DNA from: Mariniflexile maritimum
GTDB taxonomy: Bacteria > Bacteroidota > Bacteroidia > Flavobacteriales > Flavobacteriaceae
Reading direction: 5' to 3'
DNA length: 64,000 nucleotides
Assembly: GCF_009746565.1 (NCBI RefSeq)
Contig: NZ_WRPN01000002.1
Span: forward strand, 310,001 to 374,000
The notes beneath the pieces are model-generated. The model did no database searches. It worked only from the letters and a program-made list of their open reading frames with translations, and was not told where the DNA came from. Below, in pieces: positions 33,801 to 42,883 of this stretch (position 1 is its first letter; each line of letters opens with the position of its first letter). The position numbers were made by a program, and so were the translations under genes.

Positions 33801-35207
33801 GGTGAAGCGGATATGTTGCGAAAAGCCATGGGTAAAAAACAAATTGCGGTACTCGATAAAATGAAGCCCAAGTTTGTAGAGCAGGCAAGTGCCAATGGGC
33901 ACGATGCCAAAACTCTCGAAAAAGTTTGGAAAGATTGGGAAGCCTTTGCCAGTTACGCCTTCAATAAATCGCACTCTACCTGTTACGCGTGGATAGCTTA
34001 CCAAACGGCGTATTTAAAAGCACATTATCCTGCGGAATACATGGCTGCGGTACTGTCCAATAACATGAACGATATCAAGCAGGTTACCTTTTTTATGGAA
34101 GAATGTAAACGCATGAAATTGGATGTATTAGGGCCTGACGTTAACGAGTCTTTTTACAAGTTTTCGGTAAACAAAAACAATGCCGTACGCTTTGGCATGG
34201 GCGCCATTAAAGGGGTAGGCCATGGTGCTGTGGTTACTATTGTGGACAGCCGAAAAAAAGACGGCCCTTTTAAATCTATTTTCGATTTTGCAAAACGCAT
34301 CGATTTACGCGCTGCCAACAAAAAAGCCTTCGAAAATTTAGCTTTGGCGGGTGGTTTTGATGGTTTTAAGGAAACCCACCGCGCCCAATATTTCCACGAT
34401 GATGGCGATGGTATTACCTTTCTGGAAAAAGCCATTCGCTACGGCAGCAAACACCAAGAAAACGAAAATTCGGCACAGGTAAGCTTGTTTGGCGATGCCA
34501 GCACCGTGCAAATTGCCGAACCCCAAGTACCACCCTGCGAAGAGTGGGGCACCATGGAAAAATTGGCACGCGAAAAAGAAGTTGTTGGTATTTACATTTC
34601 AGGACATCCGTTGGATGATTTTAAAATAGAAATGAACACCTTTTGCAATGCCAGTTTAGCTTCGTTTAAAAATTTAGAAACCTTTTTAAACCGCGAACTT
34701 ACTTTTGGTGGCGTGGTTACCGATGTGCAGCACCGTGTGAGCAAACAAGGTAAAGGTTGGGCATTGTTTACCGTTGAAGATTATAACGATAGTTTCGAGT
34801 TTCGCATTTTTGGTGAAGAATACCTAAAATTTAGGCATTTTTTAATGAAAAACAATTTTGTTTTTGTTAAAACCCTCATCCGTGAAGGTTGGATAAACAA
34901 AGAAACGGGCAAAAAAAGTGAACCCCGATTGCAGTTCAACAGTTTTCAATTATTGCACGATGTGATGGAGAATTATGCTAAAAAGCTATCCATACAAATT
35001 GATATTGATGATTTAAAAGCAGAAAAAATCATTCAACTTAAAGAACTTTTGCAGATGCATCCCGGTTCGCAGGCACTTAATTTTGTGGTGTATGATAACA
35101 AAGAGCAGTTAAAACTGAACATGCCCAGTAGAAAACAAAAAGTGAAAGTATCGCAGGAGTTGCTTAATGAGTTACTGCTTCAAGATATGAAGTTTAAATT
35201 GAATTGA
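30819..35207 (+). CDS. dnaE: DNA polymerase III alpha subunit with fused proofreading exonuclease
   Basis: The 1462-residue replicative polymerase has an N-terminal DnaQ-like 3'-5' exonuclease (residues 1-180: DTETTG at 6-11, NLKFDLNIMGAEF, HNATADVEATTRCF), then the PHP domain (VHLHNHS near 262-268), the polymerase palm with PDIDIDFDDEGR near 688-699, tandem helix-hairpin-helix region (FRPGPMEYIP-like YRPGPM, GKKQIAVLDKMK), and a C-terminal OB-fold (FLNRELTFGGVVTDVQHRVS). The fusion of epsilon-type activity to DnaE is typical of Bacteroidota. A weak promoter (TTA, 19 bases, TAATTTTA) ends near 30770. The end is convergent with recX 30 bases away. Confidence 0.97.
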   Translation: MYLIFDTETTGLPKRWDAPITDTDNWPRCIQMAWQLHDALGNCIEHQDYLVQPDGFNIPYDAEKIHGISTELAQEQGVPLTTVLEKFNEALSKTKFIVGQNLKFDLNIMGAEFVRAAIANPLQELPVLDTCTEQTASLCQIPGGRYGKFKLPTLTELHDYLFNVPFDEAHNATADVEATTRCFLELIRLEQFTKEELDVQPDYFQKFKEANPKQIQLLGLKHINLKQESAKIRERLKKVDTKTISNQEIKQNVSNLKEVDFVHLHNHSQFSVLQSTISVADLVAAAAEHNMPAVALTDHANMMGAFHFVKAVSNHNKNAKAKNEAATAKGEKPTVNEIKPIIGCEFFVCEDHTDKNRKDNGYQIVLLAKNKKGYHNLAKLSSIAFVDGFYYLPRIDKNLIQKYKNDLIVLTGNLYGEVPSKVLNVGENQAEEALIWWKEQFGDDLYVEIMRHNQEDENRVNPVLIALAKKHDVKLVATNNTYYRKKADANAHDILLCVKDGEKQATPIGRGRGYRYGLPNQEYYFKSAEEMKQLFNDVPEAISNIQNVVDKVEAYELAREVLLPAFNIPDEFKNPEDLMDGGKRGENAYLRHLTYQGAKKRYGDDFSEEIKERLDFELEVIQNTGYPGYFLIVEDFIREARNMDVSVGPGRGSAAGSVVAYCLWITNIDPLKYDLLFERFLNPDRISMPDIDIDFDDEGRSKVMDYVIKKYGSNQVAQIITYGTMAAKSSIRDTARVLDLPLFDADRIAKLIPTMSKLNKIFGLTEKELGSKFRAEDLERVNQLLNISEGDDLEAETVNLARILEGSVRNTGIHACGVIITPDDITNFVPVATAKDSDLYVTQFDNSVVEEAGLLKMDFLGLKTLTLIKDTVKIVKARHGILLDPDTFPLDDEKTYELFQKGETVGVFQYESPGMQKHLKDLKPTVFEDLIAMNALYRPGPMEYIPSFVRRKHGDEPIEYDLDAMEEYLKETYGITVYQEQVMLLSQKLAGFTKGEADMLRKAMGKKQIAVLDKMKPKFVEQASANGHDAKTLEKVWKDWEAFASYAFNKSHSTCYAWIAYQTAYLKAHYPAEYMAAVLSNNMNDIKQVTFFMEECKRMKLDVLGPDVNESFYKFSVNKNNAVRFGMGAIKGVGHGAVVTIVDSRKKDGPFKSIFDFAKRIDLRAANKKAFENLALAGGFDGFKETHRAQYFHDDGDGITFLEKAIRYGSKHQENENSAQVSLFGDASTVQIAEPQVPPCEEWGTMEKLAREKEVVGIYISGHPLDDFKIEMNTFCNASLASFKNLETFLNRELTFGGVVTDVQHRVSKQGKGWALFTVEDYNDSFEFRIFGEEYLKFRHFLMKNNFVFVKTLIREGWINKETGKKSEPRLQFNSFQLLHDVMENYAKKLSIQIDIDDLKAEKIIQLKELLQMHPGSQALNFVVYDNKEQLKLNMPSRKQKVKVSQELLNELLLQDMKFKLN

Positions 35208-35233
35208 TTTCAAAATAAACCGTATTTTGAAAT
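35207..35233. terminator. AT-rich perfect hairpin between dnaE and recX
   Basis: ATTTCAAAATA (35207-35217), five-base loop, TATTTTGAAAT (35223-35233). It exactly fills the gap between the two convergent stop codons. It lacks GC and a T-run, so termination strength is doubtful. Confidence 0.5.
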
Positions 35234-35236
35234 GCG

Positions 35237-35713
35237 TTACCTAATAAGTTCGTTGGCTTTGTCGTACACCAAATGCGATTCCCAACCACGGTATAAAAAA
35301 TACTCGGTAAATTTCTTCTTTTTTTTCAAAACGTTGGGTTCTTTAATAGAAAGTGCCTTTTTTTCGGCTAAATCATTAAAAACGCCGATATACTCCGCGT
35401 CCGAAATATCTGCAAGTGCCTGATTTATATTAACTTTGCTTACGTCCTTTTGCTTGAGTTCAAAAGTTAATCGGCGTCGGCCCCAAGCCTTAAATTTAAA
35501 CTTACCCCTTACAAATGCTTTGGCAAAGCGTGCTTCGTTTAGAAAGTTATGCTGAATAAGATGCACCACAATCACATCGATGGCCTCGGGTATCATGTGC
35601 ATGCTTTGTAGCTTTTGTACAACTTCTTTATGGCAACGTTCTTGGTACGCACAATAATGCTCCAATTTTTTGGTGGCTTCTTGTACGGTATATGTTTTTT
35701 TTGGTGGCAGCAT
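35237..35713 (-). CDS. recX: Regulatory protein RecX
   Basis: 158 residues, all helical, with three RecX repeats: ATKKLEHYCAYQERCHKEVV, IDVIVVHLIQHNFLNEARFA, and the motif FVRGKFKFKAWGRRRLTFEL followed by LKQKDVSKVNINQALADI. RecX binds RecA filaments and limits strand exchange. In many bacteria it follows recA; here it is 33 kb away and convergent with dnaE. Starts at ATG 35713. Confidence 0.94.
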   Translation of the reverse strand: MLPPKKTYTVQEATKKLEHYCAYQERCHKEVVQKLQSMHMIPEAIDVIVVHLIQHNFLNEARFAKAFVRGKFKFKAWGRRRLTFELKQKDVSKVNINQALADISDAEYIGVFNDLAEKKALSIKEPNVLKKKKKFTEYFLYRGWESHLVYDKANELIR

Positions 35714-35792
35714 GCTCCAAAAATAGCAATAGGAAACTAATAATTGATTAAAAATTTAATAAAACCAAATCTTAAATTTTAAACTTAACACC

Positions 35793-38213
35793 ATGAAAAA
35801 AATTACTTCTTTAAAAACGCTCTCACTTTTAATTAGCCTTTTTTGTGCTGTTGGTTTTGGGTATGGTCAAACTACACTTGTTGCAGGAGATATTGCTATT
35901 ACGGGTTTTAATTCTGGTGCTCCAAGTCAGTTAACATTTGTTCTGTTAAAAGATGTTACTAATACTACACAAATTAAGTTTACTGATAATGGCTGGAATT
36001 TAACTACTGGTTTAAGAACTACTGAAGGAACATTAACATGGCAAGCAACGTCTGATTTACCATGCGGAACAGAAATATTTTTAGAGCGTGTAACAAACGC
36101 AAACCTAACAGCTTCGTATGGAACTGTAAGTGCGGCAGGTGGTTTTGCACTAAATACGGTTAGTGACCAAATTTTAGCTTATCAAGGCGCGTCTTCCTCT
36201 CCAAATTTTATAAATTCAATTCATTATGGGTCAGCTGGTTGGTCTGATGCAATTGACTCAGCTACAACAGCAATACCTCCTGGTCTTACAAATGGAATAA
36301 ATGCTGTGTATTTTGCAAACAATTCTAATGGGAATTATAATTGTACTGTTACTACAAATCAAGTTTTAACCTTAGCAGCAGTATCAGCTGCTACTAATTG
36401 GAATATTAGCACTACCCGATACTCAACTTTAGGCGGTTGTACCTATACTTGTGTTCCATGTCCAACTACAACAACTTGGAATGGCACAACTTGGAGTGCG
36501 GGAACACCAGACATCAATAAAAATGCCATTATTGCAGCAAATTACAATACAACCACCAATAGCAGTTTTAGCGCATGCAGTTTAACCGTAAATGCAGGTT
36601 TTAATTTAAGGGTTACAAATGGCCATTATGTTGAGGTTGAGAATGATGTTGTGGTAAATGGAAATATAATAGTTGATAACCATGGTGCTTTCAAGCAAAA
36701 CAGTAATACTTCTACATATACACATGGTTTAGGTGGAACGTCGGTTGTTAGGAAAGAAACATCCATATTGAATAACTGGTATGATTATACCTATTGGTGT
36801 TCTCCTATTTCTGGTTTAACTATTGGTACAAGCCCATTAACGGACTCTACCATGCGCCATTGGTTTGATGCTTCCAAATATGAAGATATTTTGGCGGAAA
36901 CTGGTAATTCAGGAGTTTTTAGCACAGGTCACGATGATATTGATGATAATGGTGATGACTGGACATTTGCTTATGATAGTTTCCCTATGAATCCAGGTGT
37001 TGGTTTTGCAGCTACACATTCACAAACAGGATATTCTGGGGCGCGACAATATACTTATGAGTTTTATGGAATTTTTAACAATGGTCCATTGTCAGCAAGT
37101 ATTTTCTATAATGGCGCAAATGGAGATAAAGACTGGAATTTAATCGGCAATCCATACCCTTGTGCATTAGATTTCAATGCTTTTTACGCTGCCAATTCTG
37201 GAGTTGTTGAAGGAGCAGCTTATTTATGGTCGCATCGAACTGCAATCGATCCAAATGCTAGTGGCAATGAAGCATTTAATTTTTCTCAAAACGATTATGC
37301 TATTATTACAGCAGGTAGCGGAAGTATTAATTCTGATAATGGAGATGGTATAGTGCCAAATGATTATATTCCTTCTGGGCAAGGTTTTTTTATCTCTGGT
37401 TTAGCTATTGGTGTAGTGAATTTTGATAATTCGATGCGGATGGCTGATGCCACAAGCAACAATCAATTTTTTAAAAGCACAAATAACAAAAGTAAATCTA
37501 ATGATGTAGCGAATAAAATTTGGGTTAATTTAACTTCAGACAATGGAGTATTCAATCAAGTTCTAGTTGCTTATGTAGATGGTGCAACCAACGATAATGA
37601 TGGTATGGCCTATGACGCTACCAGAATGTTGTCAAGTGGTGCTTCGTCTATTATATATACCTTGATTGGTGATGACAATACTAATAAATTCGCCATCCAA
37701 GGGAAAGCAGTTAACAGTTTAGGCCCTGATGAAACAATCAAGTTAGGCTTTTACACGTCAATATCTTCCGCAACACTTTATAAATTTTCATTGGCACACA
37801 TTCAAGGCGACTTTTTAAACAACCACGCCATTTTCCTAAAAGACCATCTGCTTAACAAGGTACATTGTTTAAGTACTTCCGATTATAGCTTTACTTCGGA
37901 AGTAGGCGAGTTTAACAACCGTTTTGAAATTGCTTTTAGCAACCAAGCCTTATCAGTTGAAGATGTGCTTTTAAACAAAAACGCCCTTACTATTGTACAG
38001 CTTGAAAACGATGAAGTTCAGTTTACTGCTACAAACAACCTAAACATAAAAAACGTTGCTATTTTCGATTTGTTAGGAAGGCAGTTGTACCAATTTACAG
38101 GAAACAGCAACCAAGAAACCTATAAGCTTTCAAACTTGCACAACAGTGTTTTTGTGGCAAAAGTAACCTTGTCCAATGGCGGTGTTATCACTAAAAAAGC
38201 GTTTAAAAAATAA
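35793..38213 (+). CDS. Large T9SS cargo protein of unknown function
   Basis: 806 residues. Signal peptide MKKITSLKTLSLLISLFCAV to about residue 25. The first 200 residues form a domain beginning TTLVAGDIAITGFNSGAPSQ, seen in secreted Bacteroidota proteins. The C-terminus (about 735-806) is a type A T9SS sorting domain: NLNIKNVAIFDLLGRQLYQF, SNLHNSVFVAKV, GGVITKKAFKK. It should be moved across the outer membrane by the PorZ-containing machinery and attached to the surface or released. The first 1.9 kb is AT-rich with low-complexity Thr/Asn/Ser, the last 450 bases are less so. No catalytic residues are recognised. Confidence 0.9.
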   Translation: MKKITSLKTLSLLISLFCAVGFGYGQTTLVAGDIAITGFNSGAPSQLTFVLLKDVTNTTQIKFTDNGWNLTTGLRTTEGTLTWQATSDLPCGTEIFLERVTNANLTASYGTVSAAGGFALNTVSDQILAYQGASSSPNFINSIHYGSAGWSDAIDSATTAIPPGLTNGINAVYFANNSNGNYNCTVTTNQVLTLAAVSAATNWNISTTRYSTLGGCTYTCVPCPTTTTWNGTTWSAGTPDINKNAIIAANYNTTTNSSFSACSLTVNAGFNLRVTNGHYVEVENDVVVNGNIIVDNHGAFKQNSNTSTYTHGLGGTSVVRKETSILNNWYDYTYWCSPISGLTIGTSPLTDSTMRHWFDASKYEDILAETGNSGVFSTGHDDIDDNGDDWTFAYDSFPMNPGVGFAATHSQTGYSGARQYTYEFYGIFNNGPLSASIFYNGANGDKDWNLIGNPYPCALDFNAFYAANSGVVEGAAYLWSHRTAIDPNASGNEAFNFSQNDYAIITAGSGSINSDNGDGIVPNDYIPSGQGFFISGLAIGVVNFDNSMRMADATSNNQFFKSTNNKSKSNDVANKIWVNLTSDNGVFNQVLVAYVDGATNDNDGMAYDATRMLSSGASSIIYTLIGDDNTNKFAIQGKAVNSLGPDETIKLGFYTSISSATLYKFSLAHIQGDFLNNHAIFLKDHLLNKVHCLSTSDYSFTSEVGEFNNRFEIAFSNQALSVEDVLLNKNALTIVQLENDEVQFTATNNLNIKNVAIFDLLGRQLYQFTGNSNQETYKLSNLHNSVFVAKVTLSNGGVITKKAFKK

Positions 38214-38338
38214 GGTCATGGCGAGGTACGGTTTCCGTCATGGCAAGTAACGAAGCCATCTGTTTATTGTTTCTAAATTTGAACTCCTATTAGTGAGATT
38301 ACCTCGTTGTAGCTTCTCGCATGGGGATTGTTTCGACT
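38214..38338. repeat. Decayed GTCATGGCGAGG... inverted-repeat element (MITE-like)
   Basis: The left part, GTCATGGCAAGTAACGAAGC plus CATCT, resembles the flavobacterial intergenic repeat GTCATTGCGAGGAACGAAGC; a partial further copy precedes it at 38217-38234. The right part, GAGATTACCTCGTTGTAGCT plus TCTCGCATG, reads as the reverse complement of the same unit. The two ends are inverted around about 40 bases, like a small nonautonomous element that has drifted. Confidence 0.6.
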
Positions 38339-39058
38339 TTAATTAAACACCTGGTTTAATATTTGCAGCGATTTGGGCGGTTTAAAACTTCCCAAATGCA
38401 ACTCAAAATACAACAGCAGCATGTTTAAAAACGATTGCCGTTGCTTGGAGTTTATTTTTACTGCGGAAAGAGCATCGAACGGGGTTTCCAACAATTGTTT
38501 TAGAAGTGTTAAGTTGTGGCCCGAAATGGTATAATCGCCGTGCAAATTGTTTTCAAATTTACCTTCACTTAAATTAAAATAAGGCAAATGCATAGCACCA
38601 GTATCGGGGTAAAAACCCAAATATTTGGATAGATTGAGCATAAAAAGCAGGTGGAAGTTTGAAAAATCGGTTTGCTCGTCTAGCCACAACAAGGTGGTTT
38701 CCAAATAACTAAAAAGGGTCTTGTTGGGTTCTTCTTCCTTTAAGGTGCTTGCCAACACTTCCGATAGAAACATAACGATGGCGCTTTTTAAAACTTGACT
38801 GTGTAAACTGGCGTAGTGATGGTTCATTTTGGTATCGCTCACACTTTGCAACGACCGGTTTTCTTTGTAAACAATGGTTAACTGTACGAGGGAAAGCGGT
38901 TGAAAATAGGCCGCTTTTGTAGGCGACTTTTTGTTTTTTAAAATACCCCGTAACAAGAAACTAACGATGCCTAATTGTTGGGTATAGCACTTTACAATTA
39001 AATCGTTGTCGTTGTATTTAAGTTTTGAAAGTACAAGGGCATTTGTAGTAATAAGCAT
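38339..39058 (-). CDS. recO: DNA repair protein RecO
   Basis: 239 residues: N-terminal OB-fold (ALVLSKLKYNDNDLIVKCYT, then LGIVSFLLRGILKNKKSPTK) and a helical C-terminal part. RecO loads RecA onto SSB-coated DNA with RecR. The zinc-finger cysteines of some homologues are absent, as in other Bacteroidota. Its start overlaps the stop of porZ by one base, so the two are co-transcribed; that pairing is common in flavobacteria. Confidence 0.95.
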   Translation of the reverse strand: MLITTNALVLSKLKYNDNDLIVKCYTQQLGIVSFLLRGILKNKKSPTKAAYFQPLSLVQLTIVYKENRSLQSVSDTKMNHHYASLHSQVLKSAIVMFLSEVLASTLKEEEPNKTLFSYLETTLLWLDEQTDFSNFHLLFMLNLSKYLGFYPDTGAMHLPYFNLSEGKFENNLHGDYTISGHNLTLLKQLLETPFDALSAVKINSKQRQSFLNMLLLYFELHLGSFKPPKSLQILNQVFN

Positions 39059-41397
39059 TATCTAACCACCATTATTTTTAAAACGTTTGTTTCGAAGGTA
39101 TCCAAATCGGAGAGCATTACTAAATAAACTCCCGAAGCGACTTGGTTATTGGCGAGGTTTTTTCCGTTCCAATAGGCTGTGCCACCATCAATTTCCAGAT
39201 TGTAGCCATTGTAACGTGGGTTGGTTCTGGATTGGGCCTCGGCAACCAAATTGCCTTCAATATCGGTTATTTTAATATTGACGTTTTCTGAAATGTTCTT
39301 TATTTTAATCTTTTCGTCTGTCATATTAAAATTGGGGCGTACGGGGTTGGGGTAGGCAAATGCTTTATCTAAGGTATCAAACGTGCCTGAACTTCCAGAA
39401 CGGAAGGATACCAACCCTTTTGTAGTGGCAATATATACGATGCCGTTGGTACCATCGATAGAAATATCGGTGATGGTGTTTGATGGCAATGGTGCATTGT
39501 CTTTTGTGAAATGATAAATGGTTTTTTGTCCGTCGGGCGACAAATAGAACACGCCCGAATCGGCAGTTCCAATCCATTTATTATTGGAGCCATCAACTTC
39601 AATGGCCGTGATGAACTGTTGGAACAGCAATTCTTTGGCGATGCCATCTTCCAAAATAACAATTTCATCAACTTCCGCATTGGCATCTTCAAAAAAGTTG
39701 GAGGTATTGTATAAAACGCGTATGCCCCTAAAAGTACCTATCCAGAGTTGGTTGCGTTTATCCAGCGCTAGGGAACGCACATATTTGGCGGGCATATTTT
39801 CTTCTTCCTTGTCCAGTTTTTTTAATAACGGTTTGTTGCCATTTTCCTTAAAACCAATGAGGCCCTGTTCATAGCTGCCTATCCATTTGGTGCCATCGGG
39901 CGCTATTACCAGATCGCCAAACCCTAAGTTTCGATCTTGGAAAAGACCGGTAAAACTATAGGACGTCCAGCTATTGTTGGAAGGGTTGAAAGATTTTAAG
40001 GGTTTATCAATTAAACTTGTTATAGACCATAACAAACCGTTGGCATCAAAGGCCGTTGAACCTACCCGCACGTCGATATAATTGGGGTCGGTGGGAAGGA
40101 TCAAAGATTCGAGACCACTATTTTTTTCATTGTACAATAGGGTAGGGACTTCATTGTTAACTTCCAATAGGCCACTAAAAAAGGAACTGATAAACACTTG
40201 ATTGGCATTGGCAGGATTAACGGTTATGGTGTTTAGGCATTTGGCATCAAGAACGTCGCTATAAGGCGTGTTAAGCCATTGGTCGTTTTTTAAATGGCTA
40301 AATCCGCGGCTATTTAAAGGATACGGATTGTAAAACGAGTTGTATTCGCCAAAAGTAACCCAAACACCGTTGGGTTGAGCATTGATAGAAAACGGCGCGT
40401 TCAATAGGGGGCCGCTAGGGTGTATTTCCTCAAAGGTATTTGGCGACGAACGAGGGGTTTTTAAAATTCCAAAATCGGTTGTGCCAATATAAATAAAATT
40501 AGCATCGGTGGTTGCCGAAGTGTATTGTGTAGGGAATTCTGGACTTATAGATGCTTGTGAAATAAGGTTAAAATTGGCATCATACACATAAACGGTATTA
40601 GCTAAGGTAACTATTAAAGTATCGTTGCTCGATTTAATTTGTTTCGGCAAACTGGGGTAGGCAACTAGCTCTGTTAGATTATCGGAAACTATACCATACA
40701 AACGTTGGTTATAATTTACGGTATATAAACGAGTGCCAACAGTTTCAATAGCTTTAAAATCGCCATTTGCTATAACCTGCCAATTTTGGTAATCTATTAA
40801 ATTGGGGCTAGAAACCTGGGCTTTTCTCAATCCGTTTCCGCCGGTACATGCAGCATAAATAGCATCGCCAAATATAGCGGTTTGGTTTACGGGTATTTGG
40901 GAGCCGCCATTGCCAATAAAATAGGTGTCGCCAAATTCCAATCGTTCTAGGTTAAAAACCGATATGCCATAATTTGTGGCAACAAAGAGTTGCTTGCCAT
41001 AAGCATTAAAATGGTTTATCCTTTTGTTTGAGGGCGGAATGGTTGGTTTTTCAACAATATCAACCACCGTTAGCACTTTGTCGTCATCATCAAAAGCTAT
41101 TTCAATAAGCCCATTTTCGTAGCCAATAACCAAAAGCGCGTAGGTTTCGCTGTAATAAATGGTTGATATGGTTTCGCCCGATAAACCGTTAATAGTGGTA
41201 AGTTCGCTTAATTGGTTTGTTTGGGTATCATAACTAAAAATTGCATTTTCGGAGGCAGCATATATTTTAGTGGTGCCTTTTACCACCTCTTTAATATTGT
41301 AGTATGAAAAATAGCCTTTCCAAAGCGCAGAGAAATCTTGTGCATCAATTAAAAGAGGCGCAAGGCATAAAATAAGGACAACGAATTTTTTATACAT
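39058..41397 (-). CDS. porZ: T9SS protein PorZ
   Basis: About 779 residues with signal peptide MYKKFVVLILCLAPLLIDAQ. Two seven-bladed propellers follow: first-propeller repeats such as KIYAASENAIFSYDTQTNQL and NYGISVFNLERLEFGDTY, second with GTKWIGSYEQGLIGF, QLWIGTFRGIRVLYN, NKWIGTADSGVFYLS and GIVYIATTKGLVSFRSG. The C-terminal Ig-like domain ends in ASGVYLVMLSDLDTFETNVLK and resembles a T9SS sorting domain, as in Porphyromonas PorZ, where the protein is part of the cell-surface sortase complex and delivers A-LPS. ATG 41397 gives a better signal peptide than the in-frame start seven codons upstream. Confidence 0.9.
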   Translation of the reverse strand: MYKKFVVLILCLAPLLIDAQDFSALWKGYFSYYNIKEVVKGTTKIYAASENAIFSYDTQTNQLSELTTINGLSGETISTIYYSETYALLVIGYENGLIEIAFDDDDKVLTVVDIVEKPTIPPSNKRINHFNAYGKQLFVATNYGISVFNLERLEFGDTYFIGNGGSQIPVNQTAIFGDAIYAACTGGNGLRKAQVSSPNLIDYQNWQVIANGDFKAIETVGTRLYTVNYNQRLYGIVSDNLTELVAYPSLPKQIKSSNDTLIVTLANTVYVYDANFNLISQASISPEFPTQYTSATTDANFIYIGTTDFGILKTPRSSPNTFEEIHPSGPLLNAPFSINAQPNGVWVTFGEYNSFYNPYPLNSRGFSHLKNDQWLNTPYSDVLDAKCLNTITVNPANANQVFISSFFSGLLEVNNEVPTLLYNEKNSGLESLILPTDPNYIDVRVGSTAFDANGLLWSITSLIDKPLKSFNPSNNSWTSYSFTGLFQDRNLGFGDLVIAPDGTKWIGSYEQGLIGFKENGNKPLLKKLDKEEENMPAKYVRSLALDKRNQLWIGTFRGIRVLYNTSNFFEDANAEVDEIVILEDGIAKELLFQQFITAIEVDGSNNKWIGTADSGVFYLSPDGQKTIYHFTKDNAPLPSNTITDISIDGTNGIVYIATTKGLVSFRSGSSGTFDTLDKAFAYPNPVRPNFNMTDEKIKIKNISENVNIKITDIEGNLVAEAQSRTNPRYNGYNLEIDGGTAYWNGKNLANNQVASGVYLVMLSDLDTFETNVLKIMVVR

Positions 41398-41575
41398 TCT
41401 AGTTTGTTGAGTTTCCAAATATATTTATAACTAACGACAAAAGGTTAAAATTATTTAGAATATGGTTTAAAGTAAATCAAAATTTTCTTTTATGTTGCAA
41501 GCAATTCAATTAGATTTGCCTTCGATAGCATCTTTTAAAATTTAGTTGCATTATCCTAAAAGCATTTAGAATCTT

Positions 41576-42883
41576 TTGATACACATTCCAGAACGCTTCC
41601 GCGGAAAGTATAAATTGTTCCTTGTGATATTGGTTGCCCATGGGCTTTTTTTTGCCATCAAACTATCGCTTGGCAACTTTTTTTTCATTGAAGATTCCTT
41701 TGAATATTATCGTTTGGCCGAAAACATAAAGCATGGCGTTGGGTTTTATTCGGGCGATATTCATGCAAACATCCAATTTGAAGATTATACCAAACGGCCT
41801 CCGCTATATAGTATTTTTATCCTTGTTTTTTCATTCTTGCTACATTCAAAAATTGCGGTGCTTTTTGTACAAAATGTGCTTTCCATTGCCAGTATTTTTA
41901 TGTGTTTGCGTTTATTTGAAGCATATTACAAACCCATTAGCCAAAAAATATTACTGGCTTTTTTGTTCACATCCTTGAGTCAATTTGTGTATTCAAACTA
42001 TTTGATGAGTGAAATTTTGTTACAGTTTCTAATAGTACTTTTGTGCTACTTGTTCCATGCGATTGTTACAGAAAAAAAATGGCTGTATCTTGTTTGTTTT
42101 CAGTTGGTTATAATTTTGCTGTTTTTAACCAAGCCTGTTTTTTATTTGTTTTTGGTTCCTAATTTGGTTTTATCCGTATGGTTTACAAAACACATCAAAA
42201 ACGCTTATCTTTACGCTTTTTTACCAATAATTGCCTGTGTTTTGTATATGAACTGGAATTATCAAAGAACAGGTAGCTTCGAGTTTTCGAGCATTCAAAA
42301 CATCAACCTAAAGAACTATAATTTGTATTATTTTAATGTGAATAAGTATGGTGAAGCTTATGCCCAGGAGGTAAATTCTAAAATATCAGCAATTGCCAAC
42401 GCCAAAAACACCTACGCGGAGCAGCAAAAAGCTATTAAGGAACAATCGATAAGTTATCTAAAAAAAGATGGGTTAGAATATGCTTTTATGCACCTAAAGG
42501 GAAGTTTAAGGATATTTTTTGATCCGGGCAGATTCGATATCCATAATTTTTTTGAGTTAAAGAATACTGGTGAAATGGGTTTTTTGAATCAACTGAATAA
42601 AAACGGTATCGGTGGCACTTTAAATTATTTCAAAAATCAACCGTTGTTGGTTATTGTGCTTATACCCATTTTACTGTTGTTTAATGTTTTTAAGTTTATT
42701 GGGTTCGTGCTATTTTGGGTTCGGCATTACAAAACGGCACCAGCCCTATATTGGTTTATGTTGCTCATAATACTTTATATTGTTGGTTTAACAGGCCCCA
42801 TAGGAGCTGCAAGGTTTTTAGTGCCTATCTTGCCAATGTATCTTTTATTTGCAACCTCAGGTTTATCAAAATCATACAGATGA
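41576..42883 (+). CDS. Integral membrane glycosyltransferase-like protein (GT39/ArnT type)
   Basis: 435 residues with about ten hydrophobic helices. The first periplasmic loop has FIEDSFEYYRLAENIKHGVG, comparable to the acidic catalytic loop of PMT/ArnT transferases that use polyprenyl-linked sugars. TKRPPLYSIFILVF follows, as in that superfamily. The start is TTG at 41576: an in-frame stop sits two codons upstream and no ATG is available near the N-terminus. The stop overlaps the ATG of the FAD protein gene (ATGA), so the pair is coupled. A role in lipid-linked glycan or envelope glycosylation is inferred. Confidence 0.75.
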   Translation: MIHIPERFRGKYKLFLVILVAHGLFFAIKLSLGNFFFIEDSFEYYRLAENIKHGVGFYSGDIHANIQFEDYTKRPPLYSIFILVFSFLLHSKIAVLFVQNVLSIASIFMCLRLFEAYYKPISQKILLAFLFTSLSQFVYSNYLMSEILLQFLIVLLCYLFHAIVTEKKWLYLVCFQLVIILLFLTKPVFYLFLVPNLVLSVWFTKHIKNAYLYAFLPIIACVLYMNWNYQRTGSFEFSSIQNINLKNYNLYYFNVNKYGEAYAQEVNSKISAIANAKNTYAEQQKAIKEQSISYLKKDGLEYAFMHLKGSLRIFFDPGRFDIHNFFELKNTGEMGFLNQLNKNGIGGTLNYFKNQPLLVIVLIPILLLFNVFKFIGFVLFWVRHYKTAPALYWFMLLIILYIVGLTGPIGAARFLVPILPMYLLFATSGLSKSYR

